NCBI RefSeq assembly: GCF_016612535.1
Contig: NZ_JAENXS010000001.1
Coordinates: 1,575,501 to 1,639,500, forward strand
Source of the DNA: Bradyrhizobium diazoefficiens
Lineage (GTDB): Bacteria > Pseudomonadota > Alphaproteobacteria > Rhizobiales > Xanthobacteraceae
DNA: 64,000 nucleotides
Direction of reading: 5' to 3'
Below are positions 35,103 through 45,199 of this stretch, one piece after another. Numbering within the stretch: the first letter of the stretch is position 1; each line of letters opens with the position of its first letter. Both the position numbers and the translations under genes were made by a program. The notes beneath the pieces were generated by a model. The model had not been told where the DNA came from. It saw only the letters and a list, made by a program, of their open reading frames with translations, and did not search any database.

Positions 35103-36887
35103 CTACGCTGCCAGAACCAGTTCGCCAACCTCGCTCATGCCAGTATCGCGATCGCCGAGCAGCAGCGCGGCGATCTTCGCTTGCGCAGGATTTTCCGTCA
35201 GCCGGAACGGATCGCTCGGCGCCACGCGATGGTCGATCACGAGGCGCGACAGCAGCAGCCGGCGCGCATCGCCGCGCATGTCGTGAATGCGATGAGCCTC
35301 CCAGGCCAGTGCTACCGCGCTTGCGACGTGATAGAGCAGGCTGGTGGCGCGACGGGCATCGGCCTCGTTCTCCGAGTTGCCTGCGACATCGCGCGCGAAG
35401 CCAACCGCGCGATCGGTGAGACCGCGCAGGCGGTCACGCCAGGCCTGCGGCACGGAGGCGCTGTCGTCGAGCCGCGCGTGCAGATCGGCGGCCAACGCGG
35501 ATTCGGCGCCGTGGCGGCCGACCGCGCGCCGGAGCGCATCGATCGCGACGATGTTGCCGGTGCCTTCCCAGACCGAACCGAGATGCGCGTCGCGCAGCAG
35601 TCGCGCGGTGGCGAATTCCTCGATATAGCCGATGCCGCCGCGCATCTCGAGCGCATCGCCACAGACCTTTCGCGCATCACGTGTGGCGCGGAATTTCAAT
35701 GTCGGCGTCAGGATGCGCAGCAGCGCAGCCGCGTCCTGGCTGCCGGCTTCGGCGCGATCGAGTGCGTCCGCCGTGAGAAAGCTCATCGACAGCGCCTGCT
35801 CGACCGGCAGCATGATCTTCAGCATCTGGCGCCGGCCGAGCGGCAGGTCGATGATGCGGTTGCCGAACACCACGCGGTTCTTCGCCACCATCATCGCATC
35901 ATGATAGGCGCGGCGCATCAGCGCGGTGGATTTGACGCCGTTGGAGAGCCGCGACGAGTTCACCATCTCGGCCATCTGCACGAAGCCGCGGTCGAGCTTG
36001 CCGACGGCATAGGCGATCGCACCTTCGAGCTTGATCTCGCCCGACGCCATCGAGCGGGTGCCGAGCTTATCCTTGAGACGGACGATCCGGTAGTGGTTCT
36101 GCGAACCGTCGTCGAGGAAGCGTGGCATCAGGAACAGGCCGACGCCGCGCGTGCCGGGGCCCGCGCCTTCCGGGCGCGCCAGCAGCATCACCACTTTCGC
36201 ATCGGCATTCGAGCAGAACCATTTTTCGCCGTGGAGGCGCCAATGGTCGCCCTCCTGCACCGCGCGCGTCGTCAGCGTGCCGACATCGGAGCCGCCTTCC
36301 TTTTCGGTCATGAACTGGCCGCCCTGGGTCAGCTTGCTCATGTCGGTCGAGGTCAGTCCGTCGAGATATTTCGCCTTCAGCGCCTCGCTGCCGAAATTCG
36401 AGAGCAGTTTTGCGCAGCCGTCGGTGACGTTGATCGGACAGCCCATGCCGAATTCGGTCTGGTTGAACAGGAAGGTGAAAGCGTGCTTGGCCACGACAGG
36501 ATATTTGTCCGGCCAGCCCATGATGCCCTCGCGGATCGAGAGTGCGTGGATGCCGAATTTGCCGAACGCCGCGTTCTCCAGCTCGCGATAGGCCGGGTGA
36601 TATTCGATCCACTGCACGTCGCGGCCGAACTTGTCGCGCTGGTGCAGCACCGGCGTATGCCGGTCGGCGAGGCGCGCGCAATCATCCAGATGGCCGCCGG
36701 CCAGTTCGCCCAGTCGATCGAGATGCGGCTCGATGTGGCGGAATAGCGTGTCCGGCAGGTGGATGCGCAAGAGATCGGTGAGCGTCTGATCGGCGCGGTA
36801 GAAGTTCATGCCAGTGGTATCGGGCGCCAGCAGGCCGGATGGTGCGGCCGCGACATTTTTCGACTGCCCTGTGACCGGCTCGTGCAT
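35103..36887 (-). CDS. AidB-like acyl-CoA dehydrogenase
   Basis: 594 residues, ATG behind GAGGA. The layout follows the AidB-type branch: an extended N-terminal part, then 'CAKLLSNFGSEALKAKYLDG', FAD-binding 'GGQFMTEKEGGSDVGTLTT' and 'WFCSNADA', and 'EMRGGIGYIEEFATARLLRDA' with the putative catalytic region. AidB in Escherichia coli guards DNA against alkylation; relatives may be ordinary acyl-CoA dehydrogenases. No AidB-type DNA site can be checked here. It is 43 bases upstream of the alcohol dehydrogenase gene and could share its transcript. Confidence 0.82.
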   Translation of the reverse strand: MHEPVTGQSKNVAAAPSGLLAPDTTGMNFYRADQTLTDLLRIHLPDTLFRHIEPHLDRLGELAGGHLDDCARLADRHTPVLHQRDKFGRDVQWIEYHPAYRELENAAFGKFGIHALSIREGIMGWPDKYPVVAKHAFTFLFNQTEFGMGCPINVTDGCAKLLSNFGSEALKAKYLDGLTSTDMSKLTQGGQFMTEKEGGSDVGTLTTRAVQEGDHWRLHGEKWFCSNADAKVVMLLARPEGAGPGTRGVGLFLMPRFLDDGSQNHYRIVRLKDKLGTRSMASGEIKLEGAIAYAVGKLDRGFVQMAEMVNSSRLSNGVKSTALMRRAYHDAMMVAKNRVVFGNRIIDLPLGRRQMLKIMLPVEQALSMSFLTADALDRAEAGSQDAAALLRILTPTLKFRATRDARKVCGDALEMRGGIGYIEEFATARLLRDAHLGSVWEGTGNIVAIDALRRAVGRHGAESALAADLHARLDDSASVPQAWRDRLRGLTDRAVGFARDVAGNSENEADARRATSLLYHVASAVALAWEAHRIHDMRGDARRLLLSRLVIDHRVAPSDPFRLTENPAQAKIAALLLGDRDTGMSEVGELVLAA

Positions 36888-37120
36888 GATCGTCCTCTTC
36901 GTTTCCGCCCGGCGGCATTCTTAACGCTTGCCGCTTGAGATGATGTCGATCATGCTCCCATCGCGAGAGGCGATAAAGCCGCAAATTGTCAGGGAGGCAT
37001 GATCGCCGTGAAGAAGCAACTCGCTCTGCGGAATTGTGATCGACCCGGCTGGTCGTCCGCACGGCGGATACATAGATCAGCGGCGTCCCGTCCCCGAGAG
37101 ATCACGCCAGAGACCACATC

Positions 37121-37822
37121 ATGGAACATCCGAAATATAAGATCGCCCTCATCGTCGGCGCCGGCGAGGGCCTGAGCGCCTCGCTGGCGCGGCTGCTGTC
37201 CGGCCAGAGCATCCGCGTCGCGCTCGCCGCGCGCAAGATCGAGAAGCTCGGTGCGCTCTGCGGCGAGACCGGCGCGAAAGCCTATGCCTGCAATGCCACC
37301 GAGCCCGAGGAGGTCGAGCGGCTGTTCGGCCTGGTCGAGCGCGAGATCGGAACGCCCGACCTCGTCGTCTACAATGCCAGCGGCCGCTCGCGCGGGCCGT
37401 TCGTCGATCTGGTGCCGGCCGAGGTCGCGAATGCGATTGCGGTCAGCGCCTATGGCGGTTTCCTTGTGGCGCAGCAGGCAGCAAAGCGCATGCTGCCCAA
37501 CAAATACGGCGCGATCCTGTTCACTGGTGCGTCCGCAAGCGTCAAGGGCTATGCGCAATCTGCTCCGTTCGCGATGGGCAAGTTCGCGCTGCGCGGGCTG
37601 GCGCAGAGCATGGCGCGCGAATTATCGCCGCAAGGCATCCATATCGCGCATTTCGTGATCGACGGCGGCATCAAGAGCGCGGCGCGCACGGAGCCAACCG
37701 ACAAGCCGGATTCGATGCTTGATCCCGATGCGATCGCGGAGAGCTATTGGAACGTGCTGCAGCAGCCGCGCAGTGCCTGGAGTTGGGAGATCGAGCTGCG
37801 GCCCTGGGTGGAGAAGTTTTGA
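37121..37822 (+). CDS. Short-chain dehydrogenase/reductase
   Basis: 233 residues. The nucleotide site is 'ALIVGAGEGLSASLARLLSG', with 'LVVYNASGRSRG' in place of N-N-A-G. The active-site Ser is in 'FTGASASVKGYAQ', and the Y-x-x-x-K position reads 'FAMGKFALRG': Phe for Tyr, Lys kept. The length suits a classical SDR. A reductase role with a changed proton donor, or a non-catalytic binder, are both possible. The promoter lies in the 233-base gap to the left. Confidence 0.8.
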   Translation: MEHPKYKIALIVGAGEGLSASLARLLSGQSIRVALAARKIEKLGALCGETGAKAYACNATEPEEVERLFGLVEREIGTPDLVVYNASGRSRGPFVDLVPAEVANAIAVSAYGGFLVAQQAAKRMLPNKYGAILFTGASASVKGYAQSAPFAMGKFALRGLAQSMARELSPQGIHIAHFVIDGGIKSAARTEPTDKPDSMLDPDAIAESYWNVLQQPRSAWSWEIELRPWVEKF

Positions 37823-37834
37823 GGCGAGAGTGCC

Positions 37835-37920
37835 GTAGGGTAGGCAAAGGCGCGAAGCGCCGTGCCCACCATCGATGACGTGGAAACAAATGTTGGGCAC
37901 AATTCGCGTGCCCACCCTAC
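37835..37920. repeat. Intergenic GTAGGGTAGGCA inverted repeat
   Basis: 'GTAGGGTAGGCA' at the left and 'CGTGCCCACCCTAC' at the right form the ends, with an inner 'TGTTGGGCAC' part. It is related to the GTAGGGTGGG family seen elsewhere in this window. Confidence 0.65.
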
Positions 37921-37932
37921 AGGGCGGAAATC

Positions 37933-38763
37933 ATGACCACCGAAACCACCATCGACACCGGCACCACTGAACTCCTCTGCGTGATCCGCGACCGCGTCGC
38001 GGTGATCACACTGAACCGGCCCGAGGCGCGCAACTCGCTGTCGGACACGCTGACGCCGGCGCTGCGCACGATGATCCGCACCTGCGGCGAGAGTCCCGAT
38101 GTCGGCGCGCTGTTGCTCACCGGCGCCGGCGAAGCCTTCTGCGCCGGCGGCAACGTCAAGGGCATGGGCGCGCATCGCGACCCGAAGAAGCTGGACATGT
38201 CGCTCGAAGACCGCGTTGCCGATCTTCAGGAGCGGCAGCGCCTGCTCACGGGCGCGCTGGTGTCGGTACGCAAGCCGACAATCGCCGCCCTCCCCGGCCC
38301 CGCGGTCGGCGCCGGGCTTGCGGTGGCCATGGCCTGCGACATCCGCATCGCCGCGCAATCGGCGTTCGTCGCCACCGGCTACGCCCGCATCGCGCTGTCC
38401 GGCGATTACGGCATCGCCTGGCTGTTGACCCGGCTCGTCGGTACCGCGCGGGCCCGCGAGCTGATGTTCACCGGCGATCGCGTCGATGCCGCGCGGGCCG
38501 AGGCCATCGGCCTCGTCAACCGTGTCGTGCCCGACGACAGACTGCAAGCCGAAGCCTTCGCCTTGGCGAAATCGCTGGCCGAGGGCCCGCGCCTCGCGCT
38601 GCGCTACATGAAGGACAATCTCGACGAGGCCCTCCAGTTCGACTTTGAAACAGCCCGCGACCACGAGGCCGAACGCCTGATCCGCCTCACCACGACCGCC
38701 GATCACAAGGAAGCGGTGCAAGCCTTCATCGAGAAGCGCAAGGCGCTGTTCACGGGGAAGTAG
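37933..38763 (+). CDS. Enoyl-CoA hydratase/isomerase family protein
   Basis: 276 residues. Crotonase landmarks: 'ITLNRPEARNSLSDTLT', the oxyanion loop 'LTGAGEAFCAGGNVKGMG', then 'GPAVGAGLAVAMACDIRIA', and the C-terminal 'EGPRLALRYMKDNL'. The glutamate pair of hydratases is not clearly kept ('ARIALSGDYGIAWLL' has Asp), so isomerase or thioesterase-like chemistry is possible. It is likely a beta-oxidation-type enzyme. Confidence 0.85.
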   Translation: MTTETTIDTGTTELLCVIRDRVAVITLNRPEARNSLSDTLTPALRTMIRTCGESPDVGALLLTGAGEAFCAGGNVKGMGAHRDPKKLDMSLEDRVADLQERQRLLTGALVSVRKPTIAALPGPAVGAGLAVAMACDIRIAAQSAFVATGYARIALSGDYGIAWLLTRLVGTARARELMFTGDRVDAARAEAIGLVNRVVPDDRLQAEAFALAKSLAEGPRLALRYMKDNLDEALQFDFETARDHEAERLIRLTTTADHKEAVQAFIEKRKALFTGK

Positions 38764-38774
38764 CGCGCTGCAAC

Positions 38775-38860
38775 GTAGCCCGGATGGAGCGAAGCGAAAT
38801 CCGGGGCGCCTGCGAATACCGCACGAATCCCGGATTGCGCTTCGCTCCATCCAGGCTACG
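38775..38860. repeat. Intergenic GTAGCCCGGATGGAGCG inverted repeat, copy 2
   Basis: 'GTAGCCCGGATGGAGCGAAGCG' pairs with 'CGCTTCGCTCCATCCAGGCTAC', with inner 'AAATCCGGGG' and 'ATCCCGGATT'. Same family as 33873-33956. Confidence 0.78.
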
Positions 38861-38952
38861 CAGAGATTCGACCGAATTCACCAACGACGATGCTTGAGTG
38901 AAGAAAAAAGGTGCCCGGCCCAGATTTGACCTGAGCCGGGCCTCGAGTGGTG

Positions 38953-39576
38953 TCAGGCCGAGGCTGAGGGGCTTACGGCCTGACGGGAAAGGGCGGCGAG
39001 ACGCCAGCTGGCGCAGGGAATGTCCTTCGGCGCGGCGCTGATCTCCTTGTCGAAGCGCACCAGCTTCCAGTCGTCCGGATGGTTGACGAAGGCGAAGCCG
39101 GATTTGCGCGCGAGCGAGATCATGGTCTGGTTGGAGCGCAGCGTGTCACCGAAGATGTGCTCGGCGCCAAGCGCCGCGGCGCGACATTCAAGATTCTTCA
39201 GAAGCGCGGTGGCGATGCCGTGGCCCTGCCAGCGGTTATTGACCGACAGACCGAATTCCAGCGCCGAGGTCTCGGCGTGGAAAGCGTAGCGCGCTTCAGC
39301 AACGATGGTCTCGAAACCATCGACCATCTTGGTCGCGACCATCGTGAAGCGCTCGCGCGCGCCGATATCAAGGAATTCGCGCAGCAAGCTCCCCGGCAAT
39401 TCGCTGATCGCGCCAAAGAAGCGGTTGTAACGGGAGCCGGTCGAGAGCGAGCGGAAATAGTGCTGCAGTTCATCGGTGTCTCGCGGCTCGACGAAGCGAA
39501 CGTTGATCGCCTCGCCCTCGCGAGTCCGCAGCGTATCCGAATATTGCCTCAGGTCTTCCAGGCGAAGAGTGCTCAT
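38953..39576 (-). CDS. GNAT-family N-acetyltransferase
   Basis: 207 residues. The acetyl-CoA binding loop is 'VNNRWQGHGIATALLKNLE' (R-x-x-G-x-G/A), with 'LEFGLSV' before it and 'LRSNQTMISLARKSGFAFV' after. The substrate is unknown. A single gene beside a DUF1127 gene on the same strand. Confidence 0.82.
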   Translation of the reverse strand: MSTLRLEDLRQYSDTLRTREGEAINVRFVEPRDTDELQHYFRSLSTGSRYNRFFGAISELPGSLLREFLDIGARERFTMVATKMVDGFETIVAEARYAFHAETSALEFGLSVNNRWQGHGIATALLKNLECRAAALGAEHIFGDTLRSNQTMISLARKSGFAFVNHPDDWKLVRFDKEISAAPKDIPCASWRLAALSRQAVSPSASA

Positions 39577-39644
39577 GACACGCGACCTAGCGAAAAGGGA
39601 CCGCCGGCGCCCCTCTGATCAGGCGGCGCCGGCCTGGCGGCCAA

Positions 39645-39848
39645 TCAGGCCCGCCAGAAGGGTTTCTCAGCCTCAAGGGCGATATCGCTCCAGGACAGGC
39701 CGACGTCGTGGAGGTCGCGGGCGGTCCAGTTGGTCAGTTCGCGGCGGGTCCGGTAACGCTCCTGCCAGATGTGGAGGGTGTCGCCGATCTGATGGATCAG
39801 GCTCGGTGCATGATGATTTGTCATAGAATTGTCAGTGCAAATAGACAT
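39645..39848 (-). CDS. DUF1127 domain small protein
   Basis: 67 residues from the ATG at 39846-39848, with AAGGAG at good distance. The C-terminal 'ELTNWTARDLHDVGLSWSDI' is the DUF1127/YjiS signature. Such small proteins in alphaproteobacteria act in phosphate, nitrogen and stress regulation, partly through RNA binding. The specific role here is unknown. Confidence 0.85.
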   Translation of the reverse strand: MSICTDNSMTNHHAPSLIHQIGDTLHIWQERYRTRRELTNWTARDLHDVGLSWSDIALEAEKPFWRA

Positions 39849-39958
39849 TTTCAGCTCCTTGAGCTATATTTGACACCAATATCCTCCTGCGCGCGAACTT
39901 CGACAAACGACAATTTGTACCCTTTCGCATGAAATAAGCTCATGCATCATGCTGCCAA

Positions 39959-40852
39959 ATGACTGCCAGATTACCCTCCCTGAACGGATTGCGGGCCTTT
40001 GAGGCCGCGGCGCGCCATCTCAGCTTCACGCTGGCCGCGAGTGAGCTGAACGTGACGCAGACCGCGATCAGCCATCAGATCCGGCGGCTCGAGGAAGAGC
40101 TCGGTATCCGCCTGTTCATCCGGCAGAACCGCGCGCTGGCGCTCACGCCGGAAGCGCGCGATTACCTCCCCGGTATCCGCGCCGCCTTCAATGATCTCCG
40201 GCTCGCGACCGACCGGCTGCTGCGCAAGGACGAGGACAAGGTGCTGACGGTTTCGACCTTGGCCTCGCTCGCGGCAAAATGGCTGCTGCCGCGGCTGACC
40301 GATTTCCAGGAGGCGAATCCCGGCATCGACGTTCGCATCACCACCTCGACCAGCCTCGTCGATTTCCAGCGTGACAATGTCGATGCCGCAATCCGCTACG
40401 GCCGAGGCCAATGGACGGGCCTGCGCGCCGACTGGCTGATGGCGGACGAGTTGTTTCCGGTGTGCAGTCCGTCGCTGCTGCGATGCGACGAGCCGCTGCG
40501 CACGCCTGCGGATCTCAAAGACCACGTGCTGCTCCACACCAACAGCACCGACGACTGGCGGCTCTGGCTAACGGCGGCAGGCCTGCCGACGGACATTTCC
40601 CGGCAGCCCGGCGTCACTTTCGACATGACCTTCATGACCGTTCAGGCGGCGATCGACGGCATGGGCGTGGCGATGGGGCGGACCTCCTACGTCCGGGACG
40701 ACATCGCCAAGGGACGGCTCGTGGTTCCCTTCAAGATCGCGCTGCCGGCGGATGCCGGCTTCTACCTGGTCTCGCCGGAGGGCCGGCGTGAGGCGCCGAA
40801 GCTCGCCGCATTCCGTCAGTGGATGATCGCCGCAACGCAGGATAAAGCCTGA
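39959..40852 (+). CDS. LysR-family transcriptional regulator (GcvA-like)
   Basis: 297 residues. The N-terminal HTH is 'LSFTLAASELNVTQTAISHQ', followed by 'RRLEEELGIRLFIRQNRALAL'. The effector domain from about 90 has 'VSTLASLAAKWLLPRLTDFQEANPGIDVRI', as in GcvA-type LysR proteins. It may regulate the MHS transporter gene 140 bases downstream on the same strand; no target box was found. Confidence 0.87.
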   Translation: MTARLPSLNGLRAFEAAARHLSFTLAASELNVTQTAISHQIRRLEEELGIRLFIRQNRALALTPEARDYLPGIRAAFNDLRLATDRLLRKDEDKVLTVSTLASLAAKWLLPRLTDFQEANPGIDVRITTSTSLVDFQRDNVDAAIRYGRGQWTGLRADWLMADELFPVCSPSLLRCDEPLRTPADLKDHVLLHTNSTDDWRLWLTAAGLPTDISRQPGVTFDMTFMTVQAAIDGMGVAMGRTSYVRDDIAKGRLVVPFKIALPADAGFYLVSPEGRREAPKLAAFRQWMIAATQDKA

Positions 40853-40994
40853 AAAATCATCAACTTCCGCAGTGAAATGGGTTGACTCGCAAAGCCCCGC
40901 GCGAGAGGGGATAGTCAGATTGTCGCAGCAACAATCTGTCGCCTTGCCGTGAAAATGAGTTCCGGTCCGGCCACGTCTTCAGGGGAGTAACGCC

Positions 40995-42344
40995 ATGGCT
41001 GGACCGTCAACATCAACCAATCCGCCCGAGATCAAGTCGCGCATTGGCGCGATCCTGCGCGCCACCAGCGGCAATTTCCTCGAGCAGTTCGATTTCTTCC
41101 TGTTCGGATTTTACGCGCAGGATATCGCAAAGGCGTTTTTCCCCGCTGCAAACGAGACCGCGGCACTCCTCAATGCGTATGGCGTGTTTTGGCTCGGTGC
41201 GCTGATGCGTCCGGTCGGCGCAGTCGTGCTGGGTGCCTATATCGACCGCATCGGCCGCCGCCAGGGCCTGATCGTCACGCTTGCGCTCATGGCGCTCGGG
41301 ACCGTGGTGATCGCCTTCTGTCCGTCTTACGCCGCGATCGGCGTTGCCGCCCCGGTCATTGTCCTGATCGGCCGGTTGATACAGGGATTCTCCGCCGGCG
41401 TGGAGCTGGGCGGCGTCTCTGTTTATCTGTCGGAGATCGCGACCCCTGGCAATCGCGGCTTTTACACCTCGTTCCAGTCTTCCAGCCAGCAGGTCGCAAT
41501 CTTTGTCGCAGCGATCATCGGCTTCGTCCTGAGGGAAGCCATTCCGAGCGATACTTTCCTGGATGCCATCGGGGGAATCGCGAAGTGGCGCATCCCGTTC
41601 TTTGTCGGCTGCATCATCATCCCCGTGATTTTCATGTTGCGGCGATCGCTTGAGGAAACACCAGCCTTCCTCGCCATGAAGAAACATCCGACCGCGAGCG
41701 AGGTGTTCGCTTCCGCGATCGCGAACTGGCGCATTGTCATTCTCGGCATGATGATCGCGGTGCTGACCACGACGACCTTCTACTTCATCACCGTGTATGC
41801 CCCCGGCTTCGGAAGGCAGCTCAACCTTTCGCCAACGGGGACATTGCTCGTGACCCTTCTCGTTGCGGTGACCAACTTCATCTGGAATCCGGTGGGCGGC
41901 GCGGTATCCGACCGGATCGGCCGTAAGCCAGTGCTGGTCACGATCGCGGCTCTGGCGTTCCTGACTGCTTACCCGGCGCTCTCCTGGCTCGCCGCAGCCC
42001 CCACCCTCGGAAAGCTGCTGGCAGTCCAGATGATGTTCTCGTTCTACTTTGGCGTTTACAGTGGCACGATGCTGGGATGTCTGGTCGAGATCGTACCGGC
42101 ACATGTTCGTACCACCTGTTTCTCGATCGCTTTCGCATTGGCTGCAGGCATCTTCGGCACGTCCACCCCCATTGTCGCAACCAAACTGATCAGCATGACC
42201 AACGGGGACAAGGCCTCGCCGGCGTACTGGCTCATGTTCGGCGCGGCGCTCGGCATCATTGCGGCGCTCGTGGTCTATCGCGGTGGCCGCCAGACGGTAG
42301 CGACGTATGATCCGGTGTCGGAGCCGGCGACGGGCAAGGCGTAA
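40995..42344 (+). CDS. MFS transporter, metabolite:H+ symporter (MHS) family
   Basis: 449 residues with about 12 membrane segments. MHS landmarks: '[20 protein letters not shown]' in helix 1, '[16 protein letters not shown]' in loop 2-3, and '[15 protein letters not shown]'. Loop 8-9 repeats '[12 protein letters not shown]'. The family takes up citrate, tricarballylate, alpha-ketoglutarate or related acids. The substrate is unknown; a LysR gene lies upstream, and a Rieske/amidohydrolase set is transcribed toward it. Confidence 0.87.
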   Translation: MAGPSTSTNPPEIKSRIGAILRATSGNFLEQFDFFLFGFYAQDIAKAFFPAANETAALLNAYGVFWLGALMRPVGAVVLGAYIDRIGRRQGLIVTLALMALGTVVIAFCPSYAAIGVAAPVIVLIGRLIQGFSAGVELGGVSVYLSEIATPGNRGFYTSFQSSSQQVAIFVAAIIGFVLREAIPSDTFLDAIGGIAKWRIPFFVGCIIIPVIFMLRRSLEETPAFLAMKKHPTASEVFASAIANWRIVILGMMIAVLTTTTFYFITVYAPGFGRQLNLSPTGTLLVTLLVAVTNFIWNPVGGAVSDRIGRKPVLVTIAALAFLTAYPALSWLAAAPTLGKLLAVQMMFSFYFGVYSGTMLGCLVEIVPAHVRTTCFSIAFALAAGIFGTSTPIVATKLISMTNGDKASPAYWLMFGAALGIIAALVVYRGGRQTVATYDPVSEPATGKA

Positions 42345-42412
42345 AGCCAAAGCGGGCAGGCTCGGCATGACCTCGCTCCGTAAGAACGGGGCGAGGCGCA
42401 CTGCTCATGCAG

Positions 42413-42826
42413 CTAAAGCTCCACCACCACGTAGTCGCTCTCGACCTTCACCGTGACGGTCTCGGCCACATACGGCCCCTTCACCACGCTCGTACCCGGC
42501 TCGACATGAGCCGGGTACGCCTTCACGCGGAAGCGGCGCGGGTCGCAATAGGACTGGCCGGTGCGGATGTCGAACTCCCAGCCGTGCCAGGGGCAGCGGA
42601 TGATCTCGCCGAGCTTGGTGTATTCGATCTCGCCGGGGTCGCTCGATTGCGCAAGGCCAATCAGCGGCCCCTCGCACAAGGCCGCGCCCTGATGCGGGCA
42701 GCGGTTCATCAGGCCGAAATATTCGCCCTTGATGTTGAAGACCGCGATCGGCCGTCCGTCGATCTCCAGAAATTTTCGCGTCCCCGGTGGAAGTTCGTCG
42801 ACCGGGGCAATGACGTGTCTCGCCAT
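42413..42826 (-). CDS. Rieske [2Fe-2S] ferredoxin-like protein
   Basis: 137 residues. The cluster ligands are complete: 'CPHQGAALC' (C-x-H) and 'CPWHGWEFD' (C-x-x-H). It is about the size of Rieske ferredoxins that feed oxygenases. Its start overlaps the stop of the amidohydrolase gene by one base (TGATG), so the two are co-translated. A partner oxygenase is not in the window. Confidence 0.9.
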   Translation of the reverse strand: MARHVIAPVDELPPGTRKFLEIDGRPIAVFNIKGEYFGLMNRCPHQGAALCEGPLIGLAQSSDPGEIEYTKLGEIIRCPWHGWEFDIRTGQSYCDPRRFRVKAYPAHVEPGTSVVKGPYVAETVTVKVESDYVVVEL

Positions 42827-43947
42827 CAGGAAATGCCGTACAGCTTCTTGGCATTGCCGAGATAGAACGCCTCGCGATTGTCCTCGCTGACGCCCGCCGG
42901 CAGCACGCGTGACGGCTCGTCATAGTCCCAATGCGGATAGTCGGTCGCAAACAGCAGGCGGTCCCAGCCGATCCAGTTGATGACGTCGAACAGATCCTCG
43001 CGCCGCTCGGGGTCCTCCATCGGCTGCGTGGTCCACCACACCTGCTCGCGGATATATTCCGACGGCGGCCGTTTGACATGCGGCACCTCGCTACGCAGCC
43101 GCTGCCAGACGTTGTCGAGCCGCCACGCCAGCGACGGCGCCCAGCCGAAGCCGGCCTCGATCATCACCATCTTCAGCTTGGGGAAGCGCTCGAACACGCC
43201 TTCCAGAGCAAGACTTGCCAGCGCCGATTGCTGGCATTGCGAATGTCCCACCATTTCCTCGACGTAATAGGAAGGCCAGCCCGACGGCGTGATCGGATTG
43301 CCGCCGAAGCCGAAAGCGTGGACACCGACCGGCAGACCTGCCTCTTCCGCGGCTTGATAGATCGGCCAGTAGCGACGCTGCCCGAGCGGCTCGACATTGC
43401 GGCTGAGCAGCAGCACCTGGACGAAATTCTTGTCGCCGGCGCGCTCGCGGATCTCGGCGGCAGCCGACAGCCCGTCCTCATTGCCGACGACAATGGACCC
43501 CTTCAGCCGCTTGTCCTTCGAGGTCCATTTGTCGATCTGCCAGTCGTTGATCGCCGAGCACAGCGCGGCCGAGAGCTCGTGGTTGCGGATGCCCTGCCCG
43601 GAGTTGAGCGGATTGAGCACGCCGAGCTGCACGTTGTTGGGATCGAGCAGCTGCTTCTGCATGAACGAGAGCGAGGAGCCCTGCGGGCCGCCTTCCGGCG
43701 GATAGGCATCGCGGCGCGAGGCGTTGGGCTGGGCTTTCGGATAGGGCGGCCCGTCCATCATGCCTTGATAGGCATGGACGCCGTAGACTTCGAGATGATG
43801 CTGCCAGCGTTTGGCGAGGTAGGGATAGAGCTCGGTGCGACTGGCGCGTGCTGGATGGATGTCGCAGTCCGCAATCGCGGTCTTTGTCGCGTTCTTGGCA
43901 GTGAGGGAGGAAGCGGCTTCTAGGCTCTCGCGAAACTGGATATTCAT
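42826..43947 (-). CDS. Amidohydrolase_2 family metal-dependent hydrolase
   Basis: 373 residues. The TIM-barrel metal site begins 'IADCDIHPARA' (D-x-H), then 'VGVHAFGFGGNP', 'MVMIEAGFGWAPSLAWRL', and 'LLFATDYPHWDYDEP' (catalytic Asp). Such enzymes decarboxylate or hydrolyse aromatic or keto acids. It is coupled to the Rieske gene and 25 bases from a related gene at 43972; a duplication is likely. Confidence 0.86.
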   Translation of the reverse strand: MNIQFRESLEAASSLTAKNATKTAIADCDIHPARASRTELYPYLAKRWQHHLEVYGVHAYQGMMDGPPYPKAQPNASRRDAYPPEGGPQGSSLSFMQKQLLDPNNVQLGVLNPLNSGQGIRNHELSAALCSAINDWQIDKWTSKDKRLKGSIVVGNEDGLSAAAEIRERAGDKNFVQVLLLSRNVEPLGQRRYWPIYQAAEEAGLPVGVHAFGFGGNPITPSGWPSYYVEEMVGHSQCQQSALASLALEGVFERFPKLKMVMIEAGFGWAPSLAWRLDNVWQRLRSEVPHVKRPPSEYIREQVWWTTQPMEDPERREDLFDVINWIGWDRLLFATDYPHWDYDEPSRVLPAGVSEDNREAFYLGNAKKLYGIS

Positions 43948-43971
43948 CGCCTTGCCTCCTTTGGCAGCGGG

Positions 43972-45030
43972 CTAGATCAGGCGGGGATAGGTCGCATGCG
44001 GATTGTCGATCATGATCTTGCGCACGAGATCGGGGGTGAGACCCTCGGGCAACGCGTCCTGGCCGTCGAACTGCCAGTGCGGATAGTCCGTGGAGAATAG
44101 GACCAATTCGTCGGACTGCATATGATCAAACAGGCGAATTAATGTCGCTTCGTCCCGCGGCGCATCAAATGGCTGTAACGAGAAGCGGATGTTGCTGCGC
44201 ACAATTTCCAGCGGCGCGCGATCGACCCAGGGCGTCTCCATCCGCACCCCGCGCCAGAACTTGTGCAGGCGCCAGAGATAGGGCGATATCCAGGAGACGC
44301 CGGATTCCAGCATCACCATTTTCAACCGTGGATATTTGGCGAACACGCCCTCGACGATCAGGCTGGTGAGCTGGGTCTGGAACGCCTGGGCCTGACCGAC
44401 ATAATCCTCGATGTGATAGGAACCCCAACCGACCGAGGTCGGCGGATTGTGATAGGCGGAACCGGCGTGGATCCCGATCGGCAGGTCGAGCCGTTCTGCG
44501 GCCTCGTAGATCGGCCACAGCGCACGTTTGCCGAGCGGCGTGTCTCCCATCACCAGCACCAGCACCTGGACGAAGCGCCTGTCCTGGGCGCAGCGCTCGA
44601 TCTCGGCGACGGCCTTCTCGACGCTTTGCGTCGGGATCACGATCGAGCCGCGCAGCCGCGCGTCGCGATCGAGCCATTCTTTCGCCAGCCACTCGTTGAG
44701 CGCGCGGCAGAACGCGGCCTGCATGTCCTCGGAAAACACCATCTGCACCCCGTAAAGCGGGTTGCAGATGGCATGCGTGAGCTGGAAGGGATCGAGCACA
44801 TGGCGCTGCATGTCCTCGAGGCTTTCGCCCGGCTTACCGCTCTCGGGGCGCCAATCGGGGCGCGCCACGATCGGCGAGTTCTTCGGGTAGGATTGCGAGA
44901 CGAGATCGACCATGCCGCGCGTCTTCACCTGATCACGCCAGTAGTCATTCAGATAGGGCAGCAGGCTAATCAGATGCGGCACGGCCGGATGCACGTCGCA
45001 ATCCACCCCGCCGGCGATCAGGGGCGCCAT
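43972..45030 (-). CDS. Amidohydrolase_2 family metal-dependent hydrolase
   Basis: 352 residues from the ATG at 45028-45030, with GGGAG upstream; a longer upstream frame runs into the CinA-like gene's promoter region. The metal site is 'GGVDCDVHPAVPH', then 'IGIHAGSAYHNPP', 'MVMLESGVSWISPYLWRL', and 'LVLFSTDYPHWQFD'. It shares order and spacing with the gene at 42826-43947. With the Rieske gene it probably forms a three-gene operon for an aromatic or phthalate-like catabolic step; the substrate is not known. Confidence 0.86.
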   Translation of the reverse strand: MAPLIAGGVDCDVHPAVPHLISLLPYLNDYWRDQVKTRGMVDLVSQSYPKNSPIVARPDWRPESGKPGESLEDMQRHVLDPFQLTHAICNPLYGVQMVFSEDMQAAFCRALNEWLAKEWLDRDARLRGSIVIPTQSVEKAVAEIERCAQDRRFVQVLVLVMGDTPLGKRALWPIYEAAERLDLPIGIHAGSAYHNPPTSVGWGSYHIEDYVGQAQAFQTQLTSLIVEGVFAKYPRLKMVMLESGVSWISPYLWRLHKFWRGVRMETPWVDRAPLEIVRSNIRFSLQPFDAPRDEATLIRLFDHMQSDELVLFSTDYPHWQFDGQDALPEGLTPDLVRKIMIDNPHATYPRLI

Positions 45031-45199
45031 GACGTCTCCCTTCTCACGTTTCCTCGTCGTGTCTTGTCGCGGGCGGCGCCTGGCCGCTCCGCCTTGTCCG
45101 CCATTCAAGCAGGCCTGCCCGTCGCCCGCAACTCGGCCAAGGCCGCTGTCATATGCTAGGAAGGCGCAGCTCGGTTGCGAGAACAGAGAGGTCAAAGGG